DNA from: Kineosporia aurantiaca JCM 3230
GTDB taxonomy: Bacteria; Actinomycetota; Actinomycetes; Actinomycetales; Kineosporiaceae
Length of the DNA stretch: 64,000 nucleotides
Direction: 5' to 3'
NCBI GenBank assembly: GCA_000719025.1
Contig: JODP01000008.1
Span: forward strand, 62,001-126,000
A program made the position numbers and the translations under genes. Below are positions 8,620 through 18,136 of the stretch, piece after piece (the first letter of the stretch is position 1; each line of letters starts with the position of its first letter). The notes under the pieces were generated by a model. That model saw only the letters and a list, made by a program, of their open reading frames with translations, had not been told where the DNA came from and searched no databases.

Positions 8620-10017
8620 TTGAAGCCCTGGCTAGTGGACGCCACCACCAACGCCCTGGCCGGCGTCGTCAATCTCATTGCTGTCTCGATCGCTCTCCTG
8701 ATCATCAATCCACTCCTGCTGATGGCCATGATCGTGGCCTCCCTGCCCAAGGGCTACGCGGCCCTGCGGTCGGGTCACCTGCGGTACGCGACTTACGTGG
8801 CCGGTTCCGTACGTCGGCGACGTATGTTCACGCTGGAGCGGCAGATGGCAGACCGCCAATCGGCGCCGGAGTTACGCTCGTACGGACTGCGGGGGTTTCT
8901 GCTGGCCCAGTACGACATGGTCATGCGAGCCCAGGCCGCCGTGGAGCTGCGTCTGGCCCGGCAGGTGGCTGCCACCACCGCCCTCGGAGGCGTGATCAGC
9001 GGCGTGGGTCTAGCCCTCGTGTGGATCCTGCTGGGGTGGCTGCTGGCCACCGACCAGATTCCCCTGGCGGCCGCCGTGACCTGTGTGGTGGCGGTCCAGA
9101 CCGCGCAGCTGGCATTGGCGAACCTGACCTTTCAGCTTGACTACATCTATACGAGTGGCCAGTACGTGCGCGAGTACCTCACGTTCCTGGAACGCGCCGA
9201 GGAGTACCTGCCGGCTCCGGTCGCTCCTGACACGGCCGCACCGGGGCCACTACAGACGCTCGAGGTGAGGCACGTGGGCCTGCAGTACCCCGAGCGTCCC
9301 TCACCAGCCGTGCGCGAGGTATCCTTCACCATCACAGCGGGACAGACAGTCGCCCTGGTGGGGGAGAACGGTTCGGGCAAGTCCACCCTGGCCGCCATGA
9401 TCGCCGGGCTGCGCGCCCCCACCAGCGGGGAAATGCTTTGGAACGGTAAGAGTTACGACGCCTGGGACCGCGCCGCGCTGACGGCCCGGGTCTGCGTCGT
9501 TCTGCAGGAGCATCACAAATGGCCCTACTCGGCTGCAGCCAACATCGCGATGGGATCCATTGATGCCACGCCGGACCAGAGCAGAATCGAACAGGCGGCC
9601 CAGCGGGCCCTGGCGCACCAGATGATCGTTGATCTGCCCCACGGGTATCGCACCCTGCTCGATCGCACTTTCAAGGAAGGACAGGACCTTTCGGGAGGCC
9701 AGTGGCAGCGCATCACCGCCGCACGGGGCTTCTATCGCGATGCCGACCTCCTCATCATGGACGAGCCGTCCTCAGCCCTCGACCCCCGTGCCGAGGACGC
9801 CCTGTTCCAGGACCTGCGGGCCCGCAAGGGCCGGCGCACCACGATCCTGATCACCCACCGCCTGGCCAACGTCGTGCACGCCGACCGGATCTACGTCATG
9901 CACGATGGGATCGTGGCCGAGGCCGGGACCCACGCGGAACTTCTCACCCTGGGTGGGCGATACGCGGAGCTATTCACTCTGCAAGCCGCGGGATACACAT
10001 CCCCGCAATGGGATTGA
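8620..10017 (+). CDS. ABC exporter half-transporter lacking its N-terminal membrane segments
   Basis: 465 residues, while fused exporters usually have about 580-620. The ATPase half is complete: Walker A GENGSGKST near residue 249, signature LSGGQ, Walker B LLIMDEP and an H-loop in ITHR. The membrane part starts abruptly at SRRSLKPWLVDA, so the first two or so helices are missing. Only TTG 8620 or GTG 8635 are available as starts, and neither has a good ribosome binding site. It begins 25 bp after the AraC stop. Probably a non-functional remnant of a deletion, though the ATPase might still be made. Confidence 0.7.
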   Translation: MKPWLVDATTNALAGVVNLIAVSIALLIINPLLLMAMIVASLPKGYAALRSGHLRYATYVAGSVRRRRMFTLERQMADRQSAPELRSYGLRGFLLAQYDMVMRAQAAVELRLARQVAATTALGGVISGVGLALVWILLGWLLATDQIPLAAAVTCVVAVQTAQLALANLTFQLDYIYTSGQYVREYLTFLERAEEYLPAPVAPDTAAPGPLQTLEVRHVGLQYPERPSPAVREVSFTITAGQTVALVGENGSGKSTLAAMIAGLRAPTSGEMLWNGKSYDAWDRAALTARVCVVLQEHHKWPYSAAANIAMGSIDATPDQSRIEQAAQRALAHQMIVDLPHGYRTLLDRTFKEGQDLSGGQWQRITAARGFYRDADLLIMDEPSSALDPRAEDALFQDLRARKGRRTTILITHRLANVVHADRIYVMHDGIVAEAGTHAELLTLGGRYAELFTLQAAGYTSPQWD

Positions 10018-10130
10018 CGGCAACCTTTCGATCCGCATCTGGCCGTCGCTGGTCGGATAAGGGCGAACAGTTGGCCGTGATGGAGAACGGCGCCGGCTGA
10101 TCGACGAGTCGGCTGAAGCTGGGCGCTGTT

Positions 10131-10691
10131 CTACTCCAGAAGTGCCCGGGTCTCGCTCAGGGTCCCGAGCAGGGCAGCAGGGAGGTCGTCCACGTCCTCG
10201 CTTTCGGCCCAGCGTTGATAGGCGACTCGGAACACCGCGATCGCCACGGTCGCGGCCAGGCGGGCGGTTTCGGCGTCGGTGCCGCGTTGGGCGAGAGCCG
10301 ATCGCAGGGCCTCCTGCCAAGTTTCGACCTTGTGCAGTTCACGTTCGCGCAACTCCGGCGTGGCCAGTACGAGCCGGTGTCGACGCCGCTGGAGGGCCGG
10401 GTTTCCGGTGAGCTGTCCGGCCAGTTTCGTCAGTGCCGCCGAGGCGGCCGACAGGGGAGCTTCGTGCGGGCCCTGTGCCGCCACGGCATCCGTGATCAGG
10501 CGCTGGAGCGGTTCGTCATTGCCGAACAGCACGTCGCGTTTGTCCGGGAAATGCCGGTAGAACGTGCGCTGGGTGAGCCCGGCTCGTTCCGCGATCGCGG
10601 CCGGGGACGCGCCTGCGTACCCCTGCTCCTCGAACAGGTCCAGAGCAGCCTCTTGCAGACGACGCCGAGCGTCGGGTTCCCAGCGGGCCAT
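10131..10691 (-). CDS. TetR-family transcriptional regulator
   Basis: 186 residues with an N-terminal TetR DNA-binding domain: ALDLFEEQGYAGASPAAIAERAGLTQRTFYRHFPDKRDVLF at about residues 16-56. The C-terminal part is helical and ligand-specific. The gene is divergent from an esterase at 10797, and the interval holds two similar 17-bp palindromes (714-730 and 757-773 after 10,000). It likely represses both itself and the esterase. The ligand is unknown. Confidence 0.88.
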   Translation of the reverse strand: MARWEPDARRRLQEAALDLFEEQGYAGASPAAIAERAGLTQRTFYRHFPDKRDVLFGNDEPLQRLITDAVAAQGPHEAPLSAASAALTKLAGQLTGNPALQRRRHRLVLATPELRERELHKVETWQEALRSALAQRGTDAETARLAATVAIAVFRVAYQRWAESEDVDDLPAALLGTLSETRALLE

Positions 10692-10713
10692 CCCGGGAGT
10701 CTAGGCCGTCCTG

Positions 10714-10730
10714 ATGTCGAAGATTGACAT
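10714..10730. promoter_or_regulatory. Putative TetR operator 1
   Basis: ATGTCG-N5-TGACAT, an imperfect 17-bp palindrome (five of six arm positions). It lies just upstream of the TetR gene and shares its arms and spacer length with the second site 43 bp away. A repressor dimer at each site would cover both divergent promoters. Confidence 0.6.
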
Positions 10731-10756
10731 CGCAAGGCCGAAAGTCCATCGTGATG

Positions 10757-10773
10757 ATGTCAATGTTTGACAT
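10757..10773. promoter_or_regulatory. Putative TetR operator 2
   Basis: ATGTCA-N5-TGACAT with perfect 6-bp arms, extendable to 8-bp arms (TGATGTCA/TGACATCA, 10755-10775). It lies about 24 bp before the esterase start codon, where a bound repressor would block the promoter or leader. Confidence 0.7.
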
Positions 10774-10796
10774 CAGCCGCATCAAAGGATTCCACC

Positions 10797-11765
10797 GTGC
10801 CCGACCAGACCGTCCGCCGCGACGTCCAGCAGTTGCTCACGTATCTCGACACCAGCGGTTTCCCGCCGATTCAGGACCAGACACCGGCGGATGCCCGCGC
10901 CTCTTTCGCCGCGTCACAACCGGCGGCCGACCTGCCGGCCCAGCCGCTGGAGACGGTCGTCGACCTGGTCATCCCGGGGCCGGGCGGGGATCTTCCCGCT
11001 CGCCTGCTGGACGCTCGCGCCGACCGCGCCGCCGGGCCGATCGTCGTCTGGTTCCACGGTGGTGGGTTCGTAACCGGCGGGATCGCCTCCCACACGTCGC
11101 TCGCTTCCCAGGTGGCGATTGAACTCGACCTTCCGGTCGTCCTGATTGATTACCGGCTGGCGCCGGAGGCCCGTTTTCCCGCCGCTCACGACGACGCGGA
11201 GTCTGCGGCCCGCTGGCTGGCCTCGAACCCGGCGGACTTCCCCGGGTCCGTCGACGGCCTGGTCCTGGCTGGAGACAGCGCCGGCGGTTCGCTGGCGATC
11301 ACGACCTCGCTGGCCCTGCGCGATCGGCCGGCCGAGGTTCCGGTCCTCGCCCACCTGGCGATCTACCCGGCCACCGATGCAGCGGGTACGTACGCCTCCC
11401 GGGAGACGTATGCCGAGGGGTACCTGCTCACCGAGGCCGGCCGGCTCTGGTACGACTCCCACGTCCGTCCCGTCCCCGAGGATCGGCGGGCGTCCCCGCT
11501 GCGTGCCGACTTGGCCGGCCTGCCGCCGGCGGTCGTGATGACGGCCGGCCTGGACCCGATCCGGGACGAGGGACGTGCCTATGCTGCGGCGCTGATCCAG
11601 GCGGGGGTGGCGACGACGTTTCTTGAGGCGGTCGGGAACATTCATGCCTTTGTGCTGATGCGTAAGGCAATTCCCTCATCGGTTGGTGACATCCGGAGAG
11701 TCCTGAGGGCCTTGCGCACCACGCTGCAGGAGCTTCCTGAAGTCGGAACTCGGCCGAGTCCCTGA
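10797..11765 (+). CDS. Alpha/beta hydrolase (hormone-sensitive-lipase family esterase)
   Basis: 322 residues from GTG 10797, chosen because AAAGGA sits six bases upstream; the frame opens earlier at a TTG inside operator 2. It has the oxyanion motif HGGGF (about residues 87-91), the nucleophile elbow GDSAGG, and late Asp and His positions (DPIRDEG, NIHAF). These are hallmarks of the HSL/carboxylesterase family, which cleaves esters of small acyl or alkyl groups. It is divergent from a TetR gene with paired operators and is probably induced by the substrate or a related compound. Confidence 0.85.
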   Translation: MPDQTVRRDVQQLLTYLDTSGFPPIQDQTPADARASFAASQPAADLPAQPLETVVDLVIPGPGGDLPARLLDARADRAAGPIVVWFHGGGFVTGGIASHTSLASQVAIELDLPVVLIDYRLAPEARFPAAHDDAESAARWLASNPADFPGSVDGLVLAGDSAGGSLAITTSLALRDRPAEVPVLAHLAIYPATDAAGTYASRETYAEGYLLTEAGRLWYDSHVRPVPEDRRASPLRADLAGLPPAVVMTAGLDPIRDEGRAYAAALIQAGVATTFLEAVGNIHAFVLMRKAIPSSVGDIRRVLRALRTTLQELPEVGTRPSP

Positions 11766-12150
11766 ACAAGGATTTTCGGTGGCGACGGGCGAGGTCTTCT
11801 TGGGCCGGATACCCTTCCCGGGCTGGGGCATCATGACGACGACCTGGATGCCCCGGCGATCACTGGGAACGGCGCTGTGCCAAATGGTCTAGCTCAAGCG
11901 GGTGGAGACGGTTGACCATTGGCTGCGCCGCGTCCTATGACAAATGCGGGCGACGGTACGCAGCCATCGGTGGGTCCACCCTGGCCATCTAAGGGCAGCC
12001 ATCAACTGGGGTGCAGTCTCGTGCAAGATCACCACGGTTGGTGAATGAGCCAATCTTAAGGGCGGGCTCAGATTCAGGTGTCGCACAGCGGTGTAGGCGC
12101 GCCGGGCACATTCGCTCAAGCTCACGGCTACCTCATCCGAAAATACCTCG
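11766..12150. other. Intergenic stretch, no gene recognised
   Basis: About 385 bp. The only open frame of size is a 78-residue minus-strand frame with no family resemblance. Stops are frequent in the plus frames. I see no clear terminator or repeat. Confidence 0.5.
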
Positions 12151-13443
12151 GTGTCCCGGTCCGACTTTGCCAGCCACGCGCAACTGCCTCGGCGGGATCA
12201 AGGAGCGAGTGATTCGGCCGGGCTACCGGTGGTCCACTCCGTGTATCAGCCGATCGTGGATCTGCGCACTGGCGCCGTGGTTGCCTACGAGGCACTGGCC
12301 CGCGGAGAGGCGGGTGGCTCGCTGGAGAGTCCGGCCGACTTGTTCGCCTGGGCCCGGCAGCACGGCTGCGAGGCCGATCTTGATCTCGCGTGCCAGGTCG
12401 CCGCGATGACCGGGGCCCTGGAGCGGGGTCTGCCCGCCTCGATCCCGCTGTTCATCAATGCCGAGCCCGCCTGGCTGGATACGCCGTGGCCGAGTCAGCT
12501 GGCGCAGGTGCGCGATCGGGCCCGGGCGCGTCTGCAGGTGGTCGTCGAGATCACCGAGCGGGCCCTGGTCGCCGATCCGGCCGGGCTGTTCGCCGCAGTG
12601 CGCCGGGTCCGCGAGGCCGGGTGGGGCGTGGCCCTGGACGACGTCGGGGCCGAACCCGCGTCCCTGGCCCTGATGCCGTTCATCGACCCGGACGTGATCA
12701 AGCTGGATCTGCGCCTGATCCAGGAGAACACCACCGCGGAGATCGCCACCGTCATCAACGCTGTCATCGCCCAGGCCGAACGGACCGGGGCGATCATTCT
12801 GGCCGAGGGTATCGAGACCGCAGAGCACCGCGCCCGCGCGCTGGCCATGGGAGCGACTCTGGGGCAGGGGTGGCTGTTGGGGCGCCCTGGCGCCCTACCC
12901 GATCAGCACACCGTCCTGGCCCACGACCTGTCCTTCACCCGATCCCATCATCTGCCGGCGTCAACCCCTTTCGGGGCGATCGCGGATGCCCGGATGATCC
13001 GAACCACCTCCAAGGGCCTGCTCCTGGCCATGAGTCACCACCTCGAGAACCACGCACTGGGCACGGACGCCGCACCGGTGCTGCTGTCCACGTTCGAGGA
13101 CGCGGCCCACTTCACTCCCGCAACTGCCGTTCGGTACGAGGCGCTGGCCCAGCGATGCGCATTCGTCGCCGCCCTGGGCGTCGGGATGGACCCGGCTCCC
13201 GTCCCGGGAGTGCGCGGGGCCGATCTGGCCGCTGATGACAGCCTGGCCGGCGAATGGGTGGTCGCCGTGGTGGGACCCCACTTCAGCGGCGCGCTCATCG
13301 CTAGGGACCTCGGTGATCCGGGGCCCGACCGTGACCGCCGCTTCGACTTCAGGATCACCTACGACCGCGATCTTGTGTTGAACGCTGCCCTGAGCCTGTT
13401 CGACCGGATCACGCCCGTCGATCAGGCCTCTGGCACCGAGTAA
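12151..13443 (+). CDS. EAL-domain cyclic-di-GMP phosphodiesterase with a DICT sensory domain
   Basis: 430 residues. The EAL domain (about 25-260) keeps the residues needed for c-di-GMP hydrolysis: YEALAR, FINAEP, VEITER, LDDVG, VIKLDL, AEGIET and GQGWLLGRP. The usual DDFG is DDVG here, but both aspartates are retained. The C-terminal half (about 275-420) looks like a DICT domain, which occurs with GGDEF/EAL proteins as a sensor. GTG 12151 is taken as the start. The likely role is lowering cytosolic c-di-GMP in response to a light-linked or other cue. Confidence 0.85.
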   Translation: MSRSDFASHAQLPRRDQGASDSAGLPVVHSVYQPIVDLRTGAVVAYEALARGEAGGSLESPADLFAWARQHGCEADLDLACQVAAMTGALERGLPASIPLFINAEPAWLDTPWPSQLAQVRDRARARLQVVVEITERALVADPAGLFAAVRRVREAGWGVALDDVGAEPASLALMPFIDPDVIKLDLRLIQENTTAEIATVINAVIAQAERTGAIILAEGIETAEHRARALAMGATLGQGWLLGRPGALPDQHTVLAHDLSFTRSHHLPASTPFGAIADARMIRTTSKGLLLAMSHHLENHALGTDAAPVLLSTFEDAAHFTPATAVRYEALAQRCAFVAALGVGMDPAPVPGVRGADLAADDSLAGEWVVAVVGPHFSGALIARDLGDPGPDRDRRFDFRITYDRDLVLNAALSLFDRITPVDQASGTE

Positions 13444-13686
13444 ATGGATCTTCAGGGCAGTGATTCTTCAGCAAGGGATGTGAGGGTGACTCGTCCCCCG
13501 GAGTCCCAACACGTTCTCGCACCGCGCTTGACGAGCCGGATCCGCAGAACCACCGCGTAGCACTGCTGGGCTGGTTAGGCTCACTGACTGAACGGGTGGT
13601 ACCTGGCGCCCTGTGGGCACCCCCTATGGGAGCGCACGGCGAGTTCGTCCACCTGCCCGGCCTCGCTGATCGTCTCGGGAGCATTC

Positions 13687-14928
13687 ATGTCTGCTGCCCC
13701 TCCGCCATCGCCCGCCCGCTCGGCCGATGTGCTGCGCGAGGAGATGGTCACCGTCCTCATGGAAAGGGATGCGGCGCGTTCCCCGGAGATCATCCGGGCG
13801 CTGCGCACGGTGCCCCGGCACCTGGTCGAGGGCCCGGATGGGCGGGTCGACGTCGAGCAGGTCTACGACCCCTTCAATGTCACGCTGAAGAAGGTGGGTG
13901 CGGACGGGGTGAGCCTCAGCTCGGTGTCGGCCCCCCACATCCAGGCCTACCAGCTCGAGCAGGCTCAGGTCCGTCCGGGGCTACGCGTCCTGGAGGTCGG
14001 TTCGGGCGGAGTGAACGCTGCCTACCTCGCGGAGCTCGTGGGCCCGGACGGCCTGGTCGTAACGATGGACATCGACGAGGAGATCACTGCCCGCGCCACG
14101 AAATTCCTGAAGGCGGCGGGGTATCCGCAGGTGAAGGTCGTCACTGGTGACGCCGTGCACGGAGCGGCCTCGTACGCACCTTTCGATCTGATCCTGGTCA
14201 CCGTGGAGATCACCGACATTCCCCAGGCGTGGTGGGAACAACTGAGCAACAGCGGGCGCATCGTGGCCCCGATCCGCTGGCGCGGGCAGCGGCGGACTGT
14301 GGCGCTGGCCCGGCGGGGCCCGGACGTCATGGTTGCCGATGACATCGCGCAGGCCGGGTTCGTGCCGATGCAGGGCGCCGGCCAGTACCGGGAGCCATCC
14401 GTGGTCCTGCACGAGGCCCCCGGTCAGCGGGTGTCGCTGCGTTTGGACGACGGCATGGTCGTCGATGTGCAGGCCCTGGCCCATTCCCTGACCCAGGAGC
14501 CGGCTCGCTGGTGGACCGGGGTGATGATGCCCGGCCCTCGTTCTTACGCGCTGGTTGATCTGTGGCTGAGCACGGTCCTGGACGTCGCAGTGCTGACCGG
14601 GGACGCTGGTGCCTACGAGGCGGGCCTAATTCCCCGCCCTTCGCCCAACGGGATCGGCTGGCCCACCCTCGTGGAGGGGGCGAGCATGGCCTATCGGACG
14701 CTGCGCGCCACCGACGCCGAGAACCGTTGGGAACTCGGGATCACCGCCCACGGGCCGGCCCGCGCGGCCCTATGCGAGCGCTACGCGGCCGCCCTCCAGA
14801 CGTGGAACCCGCAGGGCCGCCCGCGCCTGACCGTCACCCGCCACCCGCGGCACCTGCCCGACGTGCCCGACGCCGTCCATCGCAGCGTGCGCCGAACCGC
14901 CAGCACCTTCACCATCTCCTGGCCGTAA
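13687..14928 (+). CDS. PCMT-like methyltransferase of the FxLD-system type
   Basis: 413 residues. It resembles protein-L-isoaspartate O-methyltransferase: TVPRHLVEG, then SSVSAPHIQ, and the SAM motif I variant VLEVGSGGVNAAYLAELVG at about residues 101-119. This GSGG form and the long C-terminal region (to residue 413) match the methyltransferases annotated with FxLD lanthipeptide loci rather than housekeeping PCMT (about 220 residues). No lanthionine synthetase or Cys-rich precursor is nearby, so it stands alone here. A repair role for damaged aspartates remains possible. Confidence 0.75.
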   Translation: MSAAPPPSPARSADVLREEMVTVLMERDAARSPEIIRALRTVPRHLVEGPDGRVDVEQVYDPFNVTLKKVGADGVSLSSVSAPHIQAYQLEQAQVRPGLRVLEVGSGGVNAAYLAELVGPDGLVVTMDIDEEITARATKFLKAAGYPQVKVVTGDAVHGAASYAPFDLILVTVEITDIPQAWWEQLSNSGRIVAPIRWRGQRRTVALARRGPDVMVADDIAQAGFVPMQGAGQYREPSVVLHEAPGQRVSLRLDDGMVVDVQALAHSLTQEPARWWTGVMMPGPRSYALVDLWLSTVLDVAVLTGDAGAYEAGLIPRPSPNGIGWPTLVEGASMAYRTLRATDAENRWELGITAHGPARAALCERYAAALQTWNPQGRPRLTVTRHPRHLPDVPDAVHRSVRRTASTFTISWP

Positions 14929-15069
14929 GCAGCTGTGATGCATAAGTTCTGGACCACCGGAAACTGTTCGTCGGTGGTCGTCGGACCGGCATTCGCTGTA
15001 GCCGGAAGCCTAGGAGGCCGGGATGATCTCGCTGGTATTCACACGGGTCTCCTCGATCAGTTCACGAGG

Positions 15070-16632
15070 TCAGCCAGCGGCCCCGAGAGTCACCAGGGAA
15101 CTACCCGGACCGGACCAAAGCATGACCCGCTTCGCCTGGTCGTCGAAGCGCGCGATGATCAGCAGTTGATCGCGTCCCGAGGTACCAGAGTCGATCGCCG
15201 CCATTCCCAGGTCGCCATCGTTGGTCGAGCCTGACGCACTCGCGGTCGGCAGGCCGTTCCCCATCAGGACCGTGCCCGCGCAGGACGGGTCACCGCCGGG
15301 CAGCGGCACCACGGTCACGGTGATCGGTACCGGTGGAGCGTCCGCCCGGTACTGCGAGCTGATGGCCAGGCTGGTGACACCGGGGCAGAGGAATTTCCCG
15401 ACCGCGACGCTGGTGCCGAACTCCACGTAGGGGTTGAGGGTCCCGGGCACGCCGGGGCTGCCTTGATGCAGCGCCGCCGCCGGTGTGAGCGAGTCCCGGC
15501 GGGCGGTTGACGTGGTGAACAACTGCACGCTGCCCGCGCTGGCCCGGCCCTCGACCCGGGCCCGGGGAATTGCGACGGCAACCCCGTTCTCCGCGACCGC
15601 TGCCCCGAAATAGGTTGCGCGGGTGGCCCGGCCGGGGATTCCGGCACTGTCCTGGTTGAAGGCGTCGGCCTCGATCATCCGGTCCGTGGTCCGGTCGGTC
15701 CGCAACCGGACGATCTCGCCGGCCCAGCGAAGACCCCTGACGGTCCGGTCGGGCACACCCACCACCACCCCGTTGCGTACCTGGGCCAGCACACTCCCGA
15801 AATGATCGAAGCCGACGGCGGCGCCGGGCACGAACCGGCTGTTGTAGGTGATGGTGTCCCTCAGCGTCGGCGTGGCTCGCGTGGAGACCGAGAATCGGTA
15901 GACCGCACCGGCCTGGGCCCGGCCGCCGACGCTCAGCCCGGGCGCACCGACCCACAGGTCATGGCCGGTGCCGGATGCGCGCGCGGTCACGGCGACCGCC
16001 GCCCCGGCCTGGTCGCCGACCCGGGCCGGGACAGGCACGCGGATCACCCGGTCCCTGGTGAAACCCCCGGGACCGCCCAGCAGGATCCATACCCGCCCCG
16101 AGGCTCCCGCAGCCGGGTCCGCGTCGTGCGGGGTCAGGAAGTCGTCGTTCAGCTCTTTCGCAGTGGGTTCGTCCTCGTCGGTGTTGATCCTGCCGCCCTC
16201 GGACCCGACCACCAGATCATCAACGCCGTCCTGGTTGAGGTCGGCCGTGACCACGGACGACCCGAACTGCAGGGCCTGCGGATACAACGCGGTGGGATCA
16301 GCACCCCAGGCCTGCGCGGGCGGCAGGCCGAGCCCGTCGGGGGTGAGTTGCTGGTGACGGCCGTCCGGGAAGTAGACCTCGACCGCGCCGGAGCTGTCGG
16401 CGTACTCGGGCGCACCCACGGCGACCAGCGCACCACCCGGCCGCGGGCTCGGTCCCACCACCGGTGCCGCGGTCGCCCCCGCCCCTCGCGTCGGCGCCGA
16501 ACTGCGGGCCCCTGAGGCCAAGGACGCAGCCGGGTCGGAGTTCGTCCCGGAACACGAGATCAGCACGCCGCCCAGCAGCAGCAAGGCTGGCAGCCGGCGG
16601 ACCCGCCCACCGATCAGGCCAGTCGTGACCAC
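15070..16632 (-). CDS. FG-GAP/integrin-repeat lipoprotein
   Basis: 520 residues. The N-terminus is a lipoprotein signal (hydrophobic LPALLLLGGVLISC, lipobox Cys at about residue 27). The body has several beta-propeller blades of the FG-GAP kind, best seen in SSVVTADLNQDGVDDLVVGSEGG, where DLNQDGVDDL is the calcium-binding loop, and in weaker copies further on. It is expected on the outer face of the membrane, binding calcium and perhaps carbohydrate or protein. The region before it is a decayed dehydrogenase, so there is no operon context. Confidence 0.75.
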   Translation of the reverse strand: MVTTGLIGGRVRRLPALLLLGGVLISCSGTNSDPAASLASGARSSAPTRGAGATAAPVVGPSPRPGGALVAVGAPEYADSSGAVEVYFPDGRHQQLTPDGLGLPPAQAWGADPTALYPQALQFGSSVVTADLNQDGVDDLVVGSEGGRINTDEDEPTAKELNDDFLTPHDADPAAGASGRVWILLGGPGGFTRDRVIRVPVPARVGDQAGAAVAVTARASGTGHDLWVGAPGLSVGGRAQAGAVYRFSVSTRATPTLRDTITYNSRFVPGAAVGFDHFGSVLAQVRNGVVVGVPDRTVRGLRWAGEIVRLRTDRTTDRMIEADAFNQDSAGIPGRATRATYFGAAVAENGVAVAIPRARVEGRASAGSVQLFTTSTARRDSLTPAAALHQGSPGVPGTLNPYVEFGTSVAVGKFLCPGVTSLAISSQYRADAPPVPITVTVVPLPGGDPSCAGTVLMGNGLPTASASGSTNDGDLGMAAIDSGTSGRDQLLIIARFDDQAKRVMLWSGPGSSLVTLGAAG

Positions 16633-16734
16633 CGCAGTGTCCCTCCGCCGTAGCCGCGGGCCTGGCCCTGTCCAGTCTGCGACCGTAACACGCCCCCGTC
16701 GTCACCACCGGAGCGTCCCGGTGACACCTACATC

Positions 16735-17085
16735 CCGGTGATCTCGACCCGGTCAGCCGGGATCGGTCCGCGACCGCCCGCAACTGGCCCGGCTCGGCAG
16801 CGTCGAGCGTCCTGCTGAAGTTCAGACCGGCATTCCAGACCATGACGTCGAGGCCGCCGAACCGGGCGGCACCGCCTCCACCATGACCTGCACGCTGTCT
16901 TGATCGGTGACATCAGTGACGACTGCGAGGGCCAGGTCCAGGGCCAATTCCTCAGCAAGCGCTTCCAATCCGTTCTTCCGCCGGACCGCGAGGACGACAT
17001 TCGCCCCCTCCCCGGCGAACCGGCGGGCGGTACCGATGCCGATGCTTGCCCCCGTCACCACGACCGTCTTGCCGTCGAAAACTGT
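16735..17085 (-). pseudogene. Short-chain dehydrogenase remnant (truncated and frameshifted)
   Basis: The minus strand reads FDGKTVVVTGASIGIGTARRFAGEG, a textbook SDR N-terminus with TGxxxGIG, then TDVTDQDSVQ. After about 16,860 the frame shifts and continues as LDVMVWNAGLNFSR, the SDR NAG motif. The chain stops there, about a third of the way into a normal 250-residue enzyme, and no ATG or GTG stands at the expected start. It is non-functional and had no recognisable partner. Confidence 0.7.
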
Positions 17086-17203
17086 GATCTATAAGGCTGG
17101 CTCCCTGGTGAAGCGGTATTCACGGCTGCTCCAGGCTCAGAGCCGCTCGCCGCAGGTCGCCGAAGCGGCAGTTGGCGGGTGGCTGCGCCCCGGACGCCGG
17201 TGG

Positions 17204-18085
17204 TCAGTTGGTGTAGTAGCCGGCTTCGAGGTCCTCGAGCAGGGTGGGGCCGGTCGGCTTCCAGTCCACGAGCTGGCGGGTCTTCTCAGAGGACGCGGGC
17301 TGGTCGCCGCCCAGCAGCGCGCCGAACACGCCGAGCTGCCCGGGATCGACCCCAGCGGCGGGCATTCCGGTCCTGGCGGCGATGACGTCCGCCACGTCAC
17401 GCATCGGCACGCCCTTCTCGCCGACAGCGTGCAGGACTGATCCAGCCGGCGCCTTCTCCAGAGCCAGGAAGAACAGCCGGCCTGCGTCGCTGATGTGCAC
17501 GGCCGGCCAGCGGTTCTGGCCGTCGCCGACGTAGGCGGCCGTGCCGAGCTGGCGGTCCAGACCGACGAGCATGGCGATCAGGCCGTTGCGGTCGCCCTCA
17601 CCATGGACCGAGCGCGGCATCCGCACCAGCGCCGATCGGATTCCCCGGTCGGCCAGGGCCAGAACGGCGTTCGCGGTCCTCACCCGGGCGCCGGCCGGCC
17701 CGGAGGGGTCGAGGTGGTCGTCCTCGGTGGCGACCCGGCCCTCCAGGATTGGGGTGCCGGAGGCAGCGACGAAGGCCTTCCCGCTGCCGGCCAGGGCCGT
17801 GCCGATCTTGCCCAGCAGCGTCACCTCGTTCTCCACGGTCGCGTCGAACTCGGTGAAGTCCAGGGTGAAGGCCAGGTGGGCGACGGCGTCGGCCTGGGAC
17901 GCCTCGGCCACGATCAGGTCGTGGTCGTCCATGTCGCCGAGCACGACCGAGCCGCCGAGCGCCTGGATCTTCTGGGCCGAGGCCTGCGACCGGGCGAGCC
18001 CGACGACCTCGTGCCCCGCCGCGAGGAGCTCCTTGCTGAGGGCGGTACCGATCCAGCCCGAGGCGCCGGTGATGAACACGCGCAT
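17204..18085 (-). CDS. NAD(P)-dependent epimerase/dehydratase family oxidoreductase
   Basis: 293 residues from ATG 18085, preceded by AGGGAG seven bases upstream. The frame is open further upstream, but that portion would cross the operator region. It begins with the extended-SDR motif MRVFITGASGWIG (GxxGxxG), and VVLGDMDDHD fits the second strand. The usual YxxxK is not obvious, placing it among atypical SDRs of the NAD-dependent epimerase type. It is divergent from a TetR gene, and two matching palindromes lie between them. Confidence 0.8.
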   Translation of the reverse strand: MRVFITGASGWIGTALSKELLAAGHEVVGLARSQASAQKIQALGGSVVLGDMDDHDLIVAEASQADAVAHLAFTLDFTEFDATVENEVTLLGKIGTALAGSGKAFVAASGTPILEGRVATEDDHLDPSGPAGARVRTANAVLALADRGIRSALVRMPRSVHGEGDRNGLIAMLVGLDRQLGTAAYVGDGQNRWPAVHISDAGRLFFLALEKAPAGSVLHAVGEKGVPMRDVADVIAARTGMPAAGVDPGQLGVFGALLGGDQPASSEKTRQLVDWKPTGPTLLEDLEAGYYTN

Positions 18086-18106
18086 GTCGTTCTCCCTAGG
18101 TCGTGC

Positions 18107-18129
18107 GTCATGTGACTCAGTAACATCAC
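18107..18129. promoter_or_regulatory. Putative TetR operator (proximal to the epimerase)
   Basis: GTCATGTG-N7-AACATCAC, 23 bp, six of eight arm positions matched. It is a weaker copy of the site 30 bp away and lies 22 bp before the epimerase start codon. Confidence 0.6.
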
Positions 18130-18136
18130 CATACAT

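Noticed and set aside
13444..13560. A 38-residue frame before the methyltransferase as an FxLD precursor
   Set aside because: No cysteine and no FxLD motif; composition is Arg/Pro/Thr-rich.
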